Assembly: GCF_002078875.1 (NCBI RefSeq)
Contig: NC_034412.1
Location: 35,930,948 to 35,994,947, forward strand
Reading direction: 5' to 3'
Source: Numida meleagris
Taxonomy: Eukaryota > Chordata > Aves > Galliformes > Numididae
DNA length: 64,000 nucleotides
Shown here: positions 1 through 11,840 of the stretch, piece by piece
How the letters are laid out: every line of letters starts with the position of its first letter
Numbering within the stretch: position 1 is the stretch's first letter
Notes under the pieces: generated by a model
Databases searched by the model: none
Told to the model about the DNA's origin: nothing
What the model saw: the letters and a program-made list of their open reading frames with translations, nothing else
Made by a program: the position numbers and the translations under genes

Positions 1-3000
1 TCATTGTCTCATATGCTGTAGTTCTGTTTACCCATGTTTGGAAGTTTCAGAGAGCTCGTCAGTGGAAAACAGATATAGATTTTCCATTACACAAGGGAGC
101 AGGCATGGTGTTAGACAAATTTATACCTGTGCCCCTTTGTAATGTCTTTGTTAGCATAAAGACCTCAACTCATTTACGGAGTGTCACAAGCGCACATAAT
201 GTCCCTTTATGCTAGACTTTTGTATTTCCATCTCTGATTTAGTTGACAGATGTGAAAAAAGTGTATGAAGCCAGATAACTCCCTAGTAACTACACAGCTG
301 CAGATGTTGAAGAGAACGAATTGTTTTGGCTAAGGTCGCTGTTAATTTATACTCAAAATGTTCCTTCCAGACCATGCCATTTTTTGATAGTATAATATAT
401 CTTATTGTTATTTTGGGTTGATCCCTCCCACATTGATCAAACTGTTTCCCCATCTGTGGCCTCTTCTAGCATAAAGTTGCAAAATATTCAGATCCTAGTA
501 TTTTCTTTTCTTGGGTGAGAGAAATAGTCTTAATGCACAAACAAAAGCAAAGTAGTTTAAAAAAAAAGTCTTGAGACAGCAAAATTTCAAGGGTTTACAA
601 TATCTTACATCTCAGATAGTTTGGAGAAAGCTTTTTCTCTCCCTCCATCTTGTTATTTCTGCTCGTATAGGCAACACAATCTTTGGGTTTTTTCAACAGA
701 AAAAAAAATTGGTTTTCTTTTGTCAGTGGCCAAACTCTGAATTTTCATGTCCTTTGCCTCTCTTTGATCTGCTTGAAACTCCTACCAAATTCCTACTGTG
801 CTACGACCCCAGGTTTGGCAGAACCACAAGTTCAACTCCGTAATATAAACAGATAGTGTAAAATACAGTGCTGCTTTATAGTCAATTGGAATTAGCTATT
901 GGTCATTCACTGTAGGGTAGCATGTGGCTGCCTAATGCTTAAAAATTTGAGGTGGATTCGGTAACCATGCAGTTTAAAAAGCTATTTCAAAACTATACAC
1001 TGTCGTCATTTAGCTTAGACAACTACCTTTCCTATAAAGTAAAATATTAATTTTATTTTTTTTTTAAGTACATTTTAAAAATTTTAGGTTAGCAAAGGTC
1101 GTTCAGAAGTCTTAAAGCCTCTTCTGGCATCCTTCAGAGTTTAATAGGAGTCTTCCCACTTTTTTCCAAACATCACTGGATGATGGTTAAGATCCAATAC
1201 TACACTTCTGATGGGTAGGCTTCAAAAATGGGATGATGCATTATGGCCATCTGCCTTTTTGTTATGAACTGGCCAGCAAGGTTACAGAGCTGTTCTAACC
1301 TGGCACCAACACTAAACCAACAGTTCTTACTAGTTTCAGCTCAGCACCATGTTAATGAAGCTGCTGGTCAACTTGAAGCACAAGCTGGAGCAAATTGTGA
1401 ACTGTGCAAAATATATGGTATAGGCATACCTGTGAAAGGTTGCACCACATGCACGTTTGAGAATGCCAAATGAATCTTGCAGTTGAGGAATGGTATCCCA
1501 GCAAATGAGCTTGTTGACCCATGGAGTCAAGCAAGGGGGATTCGTGTGGGCAGGAATTGATTCAGATTCAGAAAAGAACTGAAAGAAATGCAATAACCTA
1601 TTGAAGGAGGTACTAACGGTTCCAATGGTTCTACAGTTCTCCCTAGTATTATTTTGTACAAATGAATTATTACAAGAGAAAAATATATTTCTTAGATCCT
1701 TCTTTGGTATTTGTATAAGTAAGAAGTGTTTGTTCAGGGCTAAACCCTAATTTACAACTTTTCGAATGTGATACTGCAAGTTTAAAATCATGCAACAAGA
1801 GAAATTTAAAAGAACTTAGAGGTAGCTCATCTACTTCTGTTATTACCTGTGTTTTCCTGTATTAATATTGTTTTATATATTCGGACAACTTCTGATGTTA
1901 TGTGATCAGTGAGGTTAAGTTTTATCCTTACTCTAATACCAGGCTGGGCTATATCTAAATAACGCAGAGGTGACTAAAGCAGGACTTTGCCAGACTTATT
2001 TCTGAATGCAACATACATAATCTAGGACTTGCTTCATACGAGATTGAGCCCAAAAGCACTGTCCAACAGAGCCAAACTCCCTTTGGACTGTGTGTGGGCC
2101 TCTTCATTGTAGCTGGGCAGCTCCTCTACTGCAGCTGTGATGAGATGAAAGACAATTTGAAGCTGCATAGTAAGTAAGATCTCTAGCCAGCAAAGAAATT
2201 TCAGGTCATAACGATAGAAGCAACAGTGGCATCTCCTCAGCTTCGCATTAAGAAATATTTGTGCTTATTCATGAGGACTCCCATTAGTGTGAGTTGAGGG
2301 TAGGCATCTTACTTGCGGCTCTGAGTAAATACTACTAAAGCGGAGAGAGTTTTTAGAGGTGTGCCAAAGCCTTGGCATTTTCCAGCTGGATATTCCAGGA
2401 CAATTCCCTGGCTGAAGTTCTAACATTTGATTGCAGTTGTTGCTGTTGTTCCACACAAAGGCACCAAGAATAAACACAGTAGTGTGGTTGCTTTTGCTGC
2501 GTTACAAGGTCAACAGGTGTGAGCTAGCTCTGCTTGAGAGGCAGGCAGAAACACAGCAGAATTAGAAAGCTCTACTGAAGCACACTGGATATCAAGCACG
2601 TCATGAGAAAATTTGCATGCCAGAGCAGACCTGCTGCTTTGAGAATATAGGCAGGTAAAACACCGAAGTGTTTACATCTGTGTAAAGTCTGTCCTAACTC
2701 TTCCCTCATGTGGTGCAAAAATATTAAATTCCTCACTGAGGAATCTCAGTATTGGCCCATGATCATGACTTGTTTCACAACACACAGAATGGTGGTGTTT
2801 GTGCCTGGTTTGGGATATGGCTGTTTTATTTCTGCTACTAACTGATGTTGCCTCCAGGTTTTCCTCCATGTGCACAAAGTTTCAGTGTTTGCATATTAGG
2901 CAATGCAATATCTTTTTTCCTTATAACTACTTGTGTTACAAATCTTAAAAAAAAAAAAAAAAAGCCATAGGAAAACCACATGGTGTTAGGAAAAGACTTT

Positions 3001-3412
3001 GCTTTTGCAAAACTCAGATTCTAGGGGCAAACTATGAGTAGCCTGTTATCTTTTATAATTCAGGGGTGCTGTGTCTGGGATACTGGTTTTAGTGTGGATG
3101 TAGCCCTTTGCAATCTCTGGATTTTGTTGGTTAAAATATTTGTTTTTTGCTACTAAATATACTTTAAAGACTCTCCCTAGATTCTCCTCAATTACTATTA
3201 GTGTCTCTGCTGCTTCTGCCAGTGACTGCATTCTATTCTTAGAGGTGTTATTTTGTCAATATCTACTGCCCCTTAAAATCACTCTTATTTATTGCCTACA
3301 GTGTACATGCAATACCCATCTCTCATAATTTGCAGATGATCTCCCGGAAATGCTGCCAAAATTCCAGGAAGGCTTTGGGATGGTCCCCTTTACTTGGTGG
3401 ATATAGTGTTTA
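1..3412. other. intergenic DNA, no gene seen
   Basis: AT-rich sequence with only short, unrelated open frames, none longer than about 90 codons. A run of 17 A lies at 2,947-2,963. I recognise no conserved protein, RNA gene or transposon here. Confidence 0.6.
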
Positions 3413-3883
3413 GTGGTGTACCATTTCATAAATGCCTGCCATGTTTTTTTCAGTTGTGCACCTGCTGTGGCAAGAAACCAGCAGTGGAGCCACAGCTGCC
3501 TTCCTGAGATAGAGCAGACTGAACCAGGCAAGCAGAGAGCCAGAAGTAGGCGTTCCAATCACCGTATTTTGGAGGAGCCAGATCTTGACTTTCAGCTCCT
3601 TAACACTGAACTGCAGCATGCCATGGATCTCATGCCAGAAATAAGGTTGCCTGTTCATAGTACAGACATGTCTTTCATGTTTGAAATTATGTCTAAGGAA
3701 GAACTGGAGATAAGACAGATATTGGCAATGGGAGAGAGGAGAAGGGAATTTCTACATTTATTAGTCATGCTGTTGAAGAAAGAAGAAAGATTTTATCACA
3801 TCTATCCTGCTGAAAGCAGGGCTCTGGGTTCACAAGACCTGCTGGTAACAGTGTGCATCTGTGTCTACTCTCATAGGTGCTGA
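3413..3883 (+). other. 156-codon open frame of unknown status
   Basis: This is the longest frame upstream of the CpG island. The region from about residue 45 to 130 is charged and helix-like (for example EEPDLDFQLL, MSKEELEIRQ, LLKKEERFY), unlike the low-complexity look of most chance frames nearby. A pyrimidine run followed by AG lies at about 3,444-3,453, so the open part could be an exon or a retrocopy rather than a complete gene. I do not recognise the family. In 64 kb read in six frames a frame of this size can arise by chance; non-coding frames of 138-150 codons occur elsewhere in the window. I therefore do not call it a gene. Confidence 0.2.
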
Positions 3884-6800
3884 TTCCAGAAGGCTGATCC
3901 CACTTTCCTTACAACAAAGAGGAAGAAGGTTCTGTTGTTGGGGTGTTTGCTGTATATGTGCCCATGTAGGTATGGCCAGTAGATGAGAACGAAGCTATCG
4001 TTTGTCCCAGCCTTTCAGTAAATTTGACTAGAAGGGAACACAGCACTAATTAAACGGAAATAGGAGGAAGATATGTAAGGCACGGTGTGCTGGTCCAGTT
4101 GATGAAAGGGCTGAAGTCCTCCTGGCTTCCCACTGCTTGGTAAATGCATACCTGGTAATTAAAGTACTTACCATGAATGAAATAAAGAGTAGCAATGCTA
4201 ATAGAATTACAGCACTCCTACTTATGGAAAACCCTTTAATAGCAAATGTTTGAATTATTTAATAATAGGTCTCGTTGTTTTTCTGGTAAGAGGAGCACGA
4301 TCTCTTTAAAAAACCTTGGCCTCCTTTCCAAAATGTTGTTGCTGAACCATGCCCCACCCCCACATAAGCAACACCTGCATACCTGCAGGGTACTTTCTTC
4401 TTGATAGCTTGTATACCTTGATAATATATGTTGGTGGAGTGGTCTCAATTAGTGCAGTGTTGCCATCCATTTTCTTAACACTAGTGCATTGCTGTAACAT
4501 TTACCAGATTCCCAGTGATGTAACAACTAACTTGCTCTGCTCCTAACAGTCTTTTTGCTTGTTGGTAGCTACTGTGCTGATGAGTTTTAAAAGGAGACCC
4601 CACCTCAGCCAGGAATGTATGCAAGGAATAGCAGATCCTAGCAAGAAAAGGACCAGACGTGCACTGTGAGAGCTGTACGCAACAACAGCCTTCTCAGCAA
4701 ACTGCCAGTGTTTCAGAGTGGTTTTGCAGTGCTGACTGACTGCTTAGGACACGTGTTAAGCTGAGACGGGGGTCAGTGCCATTGCTCTGAATGTAGAGAA
4801 ATGCATAACATGTCCCGTAATCCTCAAAGAGCAGATCCTCTGTGGGCTAGAAGTATGATGGATTTTAAGGAGGAGTGAGGCGTTTGGGAATGATATAATA
4901 TTCAAGGCTTCCAGAAGTCCTTTTTCACCAAGCTGTATGTGCTGTGCATCCTTCTAAGAAGGAATAGTTAACGTGCAGAAAGACTGCAGAGGATAACGTT
5001 CTTAACCTCTTGACACATGTTATTGAAGTTACGAGAGGGACTAGAGTGGTTTTCTAACCACTTGGTTAGAAAATTGAGCCAGTTTTCTAACAAACTTAAG
5101 GCTACTTTCAGCCATTTCTTTTCCTCCCTGGTAGTGTGGAAGGGCTGTGACCTGAGCATTAGCACTGCTGCGTGCTGAGGATTTTCTGCTTCCGGTAAGG
5201 CTCTGTGCAATAGAACAGGTATCCTCTAATGGATCCTCTGACACACTCAACTCATAAGTGGTATATTGATAGATTAAGGTCATATTTCCCCTGTTCAGTG
5301 GAGGAACGGGGAACTTGAGGCCAATGCATTTTCAGATTTTTACACATTTAAAATATAAATGTGGTAGATTAGGTGCTCCTTTGTGATGATGAAAAAAGGA
5401 ACGTAGTCTTCATCATATGGGAAGGAGAGAAAGAGAGAACAATGTTAGGGGTGAGACCAAAGAGGTAAATACATAGAGGAAAAGAAAATCACAGTGCAGA
5501 ATGTAGGCTTCAAAAAGAGGCAGGGGAGAAAAATATGAGGCTTACTGGGTTAGGACAGCAGGAGGTAGATAGATGGCTGGCAGAGAAACAGCAAAGGCAG
5601 GCGCCTGCCCACAAGAAGGAGCTGCACATGTATCAGCTGGGGAGGAGCTGCTCTTACCATGCCTTGCAGGATCAAAGAGGAAGTTGAGTATTTCTCTGTG
5701 TATTTGTATGGTGTATAACGCAATGCAATTCTGGTCCTGATTACTAGTAAAAGATAGTATAGACACAGTTAAAAAGCATCTCATACAGACCCAAGTAGAA
5801 AAGATGAGACAAGGCATGGCAAACCACTGGCTGACCTAGGCTATCACTCCTTATTTTGTTCCTATTTATTCGTCATAGAGCTAATTAGTAGTATATTACA
5901 GAACTGAGGTCATTAAGACTTAGGCTTCTTTGCATCTTCTCTTGCTCATTTTAAAACTAACTGGAGTGTTTTGGCAGACAATGCTACTGTACCCCTCTCC
6001 CCCTTCCCGCCCCCTCCCCCCACATGTTATTTTGACATTTGCATGTGGTCACTGACTTTAGTAGGACTTCCTTTCTGTATATCGCAATGTCTGGAGACTT
6101 CTCAGAGTAGATGTGCTTCATTCCTTCTTTCGGTACTGCTGTCCTGGAGCACGTGGGAGCAGCATGCAGGTTCTGCCCCATGCACCTCACGTGAAAAGGA
6201 TCTCACTTGGTGTGTGCAGACTGGGAACTGAGCTGCCCTGCAGAAAACTTCAAGAATGACAGACAGCACTGGAAAATCAAATCAACTTTAAAGAGAAACA
6301 CACAGCATTTAGCTGGGTCTGCAGTGATAACAAGCATTTTCAATCACTAGATCATGAAAACTGCACCATGCAGGGATAATTGTCTCTTATAAATGGCACT
6401 GTAGTAACTAGGAGGCCGGTGATCTGTATTTAACATGATTATACACCACAAATCAACAATAAGGCAGGCACTGCTTCTCTGATTCACTTTTGTCAAAGGT
6501 GATAAGACAGAAAGTAAAACAAAAATCAGAACAAAGCGAGTATAAAAAATGTGAATGCTTTTCAGCCTAAAAATTCTGTAAATTAATTATTCTGTAGACT
6601 GATATGGTCAAACACTACATATATATGAAGAACAGAAGGTTTGTAAATTCACTTTGGCCTTAGCGATCCCTCTGTGGGCAGTGTTATGCTGCGTGGGAGA
6701 TAGGAGACCTGATCGCTTGGAATCCCCTGGGCATTTTCTTCTTGAGCCATTGGTGCCATTTGGTGCCCTGGCTAAACTTCAGCTTGGTTATTTACACTCT

Positions 6801-8162
6801 GACTACTTAGTTCCCCAGGAAGCATAGTTGTCACTGTTTTTAATGAGTTTGAGATAAAACTTTGTATGTTTTGCTTGAGCTTGACAGTTATATGCAAAAT
6901 TCTAAATGTATATTACATTTTGCAGGCAAAGATAATGATTAGAACCAAAGAGCTTGAAACCAACATAAAGATGAACACACATTAAATCAGAATCTGGGAA
7001 ACGAGTTGAGGTAAGAGTTGACTAATTAGTGGTGTGAATGAGTGGAAATGTGAGTGTAAAAGGAAGAGAATATATCTGTAAAAGAATACATTACATAATC
7101 TGCTCTATTTTTGCATACGTCTTTCTAGAAAGTTCTCATGATGTTTTGAGTCTTAAACCAACTTACATTTCTGGCTTTTGGTGTCCTAGTATTGAAAAAC
7201 TTTAAAATAGGATTTTGAAAAAAGAGGGCCGGCAGGTTATGCCAGGATCAAAGTAACCGAACAATCTTCCTTCTCTATTACATTGCCTCTGAAAATGCCA
7301 TGCCCTCAAGCAAAACCAAGGGTGATTTTTTTAATTAATCACAAAGCATGACTGTAATTTTATTTCTCATCTGAGAAATGAGAAATCTGCTCCCAGCAGT
7401 ACAATGACTCTCAAATATGACCAACCAGGACTAGACGGGTATTTCTGACATCTGGGAAGTTAGCTGAGAATTGAAGCAGTGCCTTAGCAGTTGTCATCTG
7501 AATCCTATGTCTGAATCCTAAACTGTTTCTTAAGCTATTTGTGTTTTTCCTGGAGTGTATCTTATCTGTGCACTGACACACTGACCAAGTTTGACATCTT
7601 TTGTTCAAGATTTGATGAGATCACAGTGTGAGACTGTCTAACTGCAGGCCATAAATTGTTGCACTCCTCCATCTGGTTGCTCTCTGACAGGCGTATGCTT
7701 TCCTTAATTGGAGTGATATACTCTCTATCAGTGCCATCTTCTAGGTGCTGAAATCCTTAGGAACATGAACGACTGAACTGTAGGGGTGTTACGTGCTGTG
7801 CGACAGTACTTTGCAGAAGCTGGACCAGCTGTGTATTGACTGAAGCCCATTTCTGATTACAGGTTTTCAATTAGAATACGGCAGGGTTGCTATCTCTTGC
7901 TCTTTGTGGTTATCGGAGGACTTCCTTGTGATGTTGTCCATACTGAACATTTGATCCTTGTCTGTAGAAGTGATACTTTTCTGCACCCAGATAAGATGCT
8001 TCATACTGAAATCGATTTGTCCAAAGAGGCACATGGGTCCCTTAGTCTCACTGACTGTGGAACTTTGAAAACTGCTTTCCTAAGTGTTGGTGAGCCATGT
8101 GGTCTTTTCCTCTGATTCAGCAGAATCTGTGGATATGCACAGCATAATTCAGTCTTTAGAAC
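3884..8162. other. intergenic DNA, no gene seen
   Basis: No recognisable coding region or RNA gene. The only structured element I noted is the short hairpin near 5,050. The rest is ordinary AT-rich sequence. Confidence 0.55.
5050..5073. repeat. perfect 10-bp inverted repeat with a third copy
   Basis: TTTTCTAACC is followed by the 4-nt spacer ACTT and by GGTTAGAAAA, its exact reverse complement. A further TTTTCTAAC lies at 5,083-5,091. Function is unknown; it may be chance or a small remnant. Confidence 0.6.
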
Positions 8163-8719
8163 TACGAGGGCTGCTCCGAATACAATGCCCCCTATTTTCT
8201 TATGTTGGCCCATGACATTAGAGGCAGCTGGGGTTGAACCTTCCTGCCTATATCCTGTTACATGTTGTTGCCATGCTACAGATGGCAGCACAGGGGCAGT
8301 CTGACAAAATGATGTTTGACGTAGAAGTACGTATAAAGCGAAGGTGTGTCACTGAATTCTTCCATGCGGAAAAACTGGCACCCATTGACATTCACTGACG
8401 CTTGCTGAATGTTTATGGAGAACGAACATTGGAACATTGGATGTCAGCACAGTGAGGTAGCGGATGGTGCGTTTCAGCAGTGGTGATAGCGATGTGAATG
8501 ACAAGCCATGTTCTGCATGGCCATGCATGTTTTTGCAAGCATTGTATGCAGACTGTTGTTCATTGCTGACAAAAATGCATAACTAACAGTGGTGACTGTG
8601 TTGAAACATAGTGTTTTGTATCCAAGAATTTGCTCTATCAAATGGTGTTGTTATGTTCTTTGTATCTGTTGTAGTTTCCGTGAGATAAATAGGAGGCATT
8701 ACTTTCAGAGCAACCTACG
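8163..8719 (+). mobile_element. mariner-type DNA transposon, internally deleted (Galluhop-like)
   Basis: The two ends are near-perfect inverted repeats of about 36 bp. The left end starts TACGAGGGCTGCTCCGAA and the right end finishes TTCAGAGCAACCTACGTA, both with an inner CCTATTT/AAATAGG block. TA lies at both outer edges, as expected for Tc1/mariner insertion. A transposase N-terminus follows the left end, but the element is only about 557 bp against roughly 1.2-1.3 kb for an autonomous mariner, so most of the catalytic domain is missing. From memory the ends and coding start resemble the chicken Galluhop (Mariner1_GG) family. It is a non-autonomous fossil with no visible link to SMAD1. Confidence 0.85.
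8309..8398 (+). pseudogene. mariner transposase N-terminal remnant
   Basis: From an ATG-ATG start, 29 codons read through the mariner-like pattern FFHAEKLAPIDIH before an in-frame TGA at 8,396-8,398. Past the stop the same frame continues with a recognisable RLLNVYG, so the stop is a disabling mutation, not the natural end. The DDE/D catalytic part expected further on is absent because of the internal deletion. No functional product is expected. Confidence 0.75.
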
Positions 8720-10869
8720 TATATTATTAGTGTACTAAGATCATCATTTGTCATTCAGGTTGCCTCCACTGAGACTATATTGATTTTATGTATTCAGAAC
8801 TTCATCAAATATTAATTTTCCTAGGTGTGTGCTTCAGGCAGAGTTATGTGTAGAAAATGTCCGTGAAAATGTTCAAGTATTTCTGAAAACAAGATAAAGA
8901 ATTGAACAAATTGATTTGCCAGGGCTGAAAATGTTAGGATTTTTATTTATTTATTTATTCTGAGAGGCTGTCATACTCCTGTCCACTTGGGAAAAGGTAT
9001 AAATTTGGCAGGAAAAGGAGAGATGATTTTTGTGTCAGGAGATGAGCAATGAGCTGAAAACCAGGCTCCTCTTAGTCTCAGTTTTACAACTAGGTATTGC
9101 AGAAACCCTTTTCATAATGGTTAGCTGCAGCATAAACCTGGTGGGGAAAACAAAATCACTGAGCATTATTTCTGACCACTGTTTGTTCTATTTGTTGAAT
9201 GAGATGGATCTTTTGGAAAGAACGTGTGTAAGCAATCAAGGATTGGTGTCAGGACACACCTCAGCTGAATACTTAGGATGATACCAACAACACTGATCTA
9301 GGTAGGTCCTAACATTCAACAATCTAGTTTTGCAGTTTTGGGCTTATAATGGGGATTTATAGATGAGATTTGTGCAATAATATATGAAGCGTAGAGGAGG
9401 TTGCTTTTAAATCTACTCAACTTGTTTGTCAAAAATTTAGCTATTTTTGGTCTACTGAGGAAAGAAGAAGTTTAAAATTGGTCTCAATGCCTTTGTCATG
9501 TGGGCAACATTTTCTAACACTTTGTATGACTGCCAGGACACTTTTGAAGCCTAAGATGTCATTTTCTCCTGAAAGTGCAAATAGAAACCAATACATATAC
9601 ATTTGTTCTCAGGACTTACCAGTTGTTGAGAACTCACTAAGAACTCATTGCCATGGGATGATTAATTAAGTAGTAATTTACTTACTCTCCAGAGCTTAGT
9701 TATTTCCAAACCTCACGTAAATGAAAACTCTGGAATTAAAGAATACGTGGAAGAATAAGACATAGGAATATATGCATACCCTGTGCTCAGCTGCATCAGC
9801 TTCTTTATTTGAGCATAAAGAAGCATTCTGAAGAGTGAGTTATTTTTTTGACAGGGATCCTTGTGATTCTTTGGCATCTTTTGTTTGTGAACAGTGGACG
9901 GACAACAGATTTTTTTGCTTTTTACCATATAATGCAGGGCCCGACATATGCTTTTTCAAATATGCAGCAATCACACCAGCTCATTCAGTTCCTCAGTTGT
10001 ATCACTCTTTCTCTTTGCTTTCTGTTATTCACCAGGAAGCCCAGCTTACCTTAGCTCTTCTAACCCCATATGTGCTGTTGTACTCAAAATGAAGGAGTTT
10101 TTCCTTGCTTAAAAAGAAATGAACTATGTCTATCACAGTTTCATAAGCCATTTGACCTTTCTCTCTCCAAACTCCTGCTCCTGTGCAGGATCAGCACAAG
10201 GATTTGGACAACCACACAGTGAGCCAGATCAGGGAACCGATTCAAATTAAAAATGAACTTGGCCCCTGAAACATTTGTTTTTCCCAACCACGTCAGTTCC
10301 CTAGGCCTGTTCTGTTTGCAGCTGTACCGGTAGTTGTGCCAGCACAAATGAGGTGGGTGACACAGGGTTAGGGATGTGCTGCTCTTGTGGAGGAGAAGGG
10401 GTCGGTCTGTTTCACTGCTGACTTGTCCAGCCAAAAGTGACACAGGCAATGTGAATTAGAATTGCACTGGTTCAGAAAAATTGATGAGAGGGTTCTGAGT
10501 TCTTCAAGATTTATACTAAGTACCGTTTATATGGAGAAAGAAAATGAAGCATGAGAGCACTTTCTTTTATGATGTTTTTAATCAATTGTGATGTTTTTAA
10601 TGTGGAATGAGCTCATTATTTTGTCATGAAATATCAACAAAACTTGGAAGTGAAGGGATGCATTTAGATGCTGTATATGCAATTTTGTTAGTCTGGTGTG
10701 ACATAGTTGCCTCCTCTCTGGGTATAAGGGAGATGGATCTCTGTATCCAGTTACTATGATTTGCTGAGCCAGTCTCATCCCAAGGTCCCTTCAGTCCACA
10801 GGCAGTAGTGTAACAAGCTGTGACACACAGCTGCTCCTGCAGCACCAGTTTTTAGTGTACTCGTTGTAT
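8720..10869. other. intergenic DNA, no gene seen
   Basis: AT-rich, with a (TTTA)4 tract at about 8,942-8,958. No coding similarity recognised. The region just below 10,870 could hold more of the neighbouring L1 remnant, but I could not support that. Confidence 0.5.
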
Positions 10870-11840
10870 GGTGCAACCAAGTGACCAAGCAGTGAGAGCC
10901 CAGAACTGCCAGACCACCTTTGATTTCTTCTCTCATAGGGTTATTAGCTTTAATTTTGTATCTGCCACCTGTCTGAATAAATTTTAATATATCATTCTCT
11001 GGTGTTTTTTTGCAACAAGATGTAACTGGGACAAGGCTGTAAGAACTTGAAAATAGTAACTAAAATGGGAGATAAGATTAGTCTTAGTGGTGTCTTCCAA
11101 GAAGCCAGTAATAGAGCAAGGTTATTCCAGTTATGTAAATCTTCTTAAGCTAAGTGACTAAAGGGAAATTTAATTTTAAAAGAACCAGTAATGTTTGAAT
11201 ACACGGGGTCCACTCTCTCTTACTAAAGTGAAAGCCAGCAGAAAGTGAATCTACCTTCAAAAGCTTCTAAACAGACCCAGACAAGATGCAAAGGGAAAAT
11301 TTCACTCCCTAGGAAGTACAACGGTGGTGCAGCATAGTGGGCAGGAGTACTGTGCTCAGCTGCAGTCAGAGTCCTCCCCTCTTTACCAGTGATATAGTAT
11401 TGCTGGAGCAAAGTCCTTACATTAGAGTCTACAGAGAACACAACCAATAAAGGACATAAGGGAGTGCCATGCTTAGCACTTTTTCTCTGCCCAAACCTCT
11501 CAGATTCATAACTTTTAATAAGAATCTTGGCTGTTTTAACCACATACATTAATCTTAGGCAAGTCATGAATTTTGGTCTGAATCCCATCATCTCATGGAT
11601 GGAGAAGATGAATGACTTCTCAATCTGATCAAAGACCTTTTTGGCATCTGCAAATGGATTTAAAGCAGAAGTATTATTTAATGCAACAGAGGAAAATACA
11701 TATAATAATCTTGTAAAATTATCAGTTCCACATTTATTTTATATAAATCCCACTTAATCATGGTAGGCCAGTTTAGGAAGAACTTCTAGATTAGAATGAA
11801 ATTGTTCTTCTGCATGAGTGAGAGTCAGGAAACAAAGGTA
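10870..11840 (-). mobile_element. decayed L1-clade LINE, ORF2 fragment
   Basis: Read on the minus strand, from high to low coordinates, the translation follows the order of L1 ORF2 through several frames. First comes a palm segment like LEVLPKLAYHD and VGFI, then DNFTRLLYVF, then DAKKVFDQIE (11,625-11,648) for the canonical DAEKAFDR. HGTPLCPLL (11,445-11,471) stands for RGTRQGCPLSPLL, and YAAP (11,325-11,336) for the catalytic YADD. After a deletion come EDLHNWNNLALLLASW (near 11,097-11,138), SYYFQVL, KFIQ (10,973-10,984) and GGLAVLG (10,898-10,918), matching the conserved post-RT segment ending GGLALPDL. Stops and frameshifts are scattered throughout, so it is ancient and inactive. L1 elements are known to be scarce and degraded in birds, unlike CR1. 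The boundaries are approximate; the assignment rests on motif order and has not been searched. Confidence 0.75.
11223..11840 (-). pseudogene. L1-type reverse-transcriptase pseudogene (palm region)
   Basis: This is the best-preserved part of the LINE relic. One frame stays open on the minus strand from about 11,700 down to 11,223 and covers RT motif A (DAKKVFD, both aspartates kept), the GTPLCPLL motif and the motif C region. There the catalytic aspartate pair is lost (YAAP for YADD). Upstream, in-frame stops fall in the segment corresponding to HPDQTGFIKNR, just before DNFTRLLYVF. No active enzyme can come from it. It lies about 3.4 kb upstream of the CpG island and in the opposite orientation to SMAD1. 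Confidence 0.75.
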
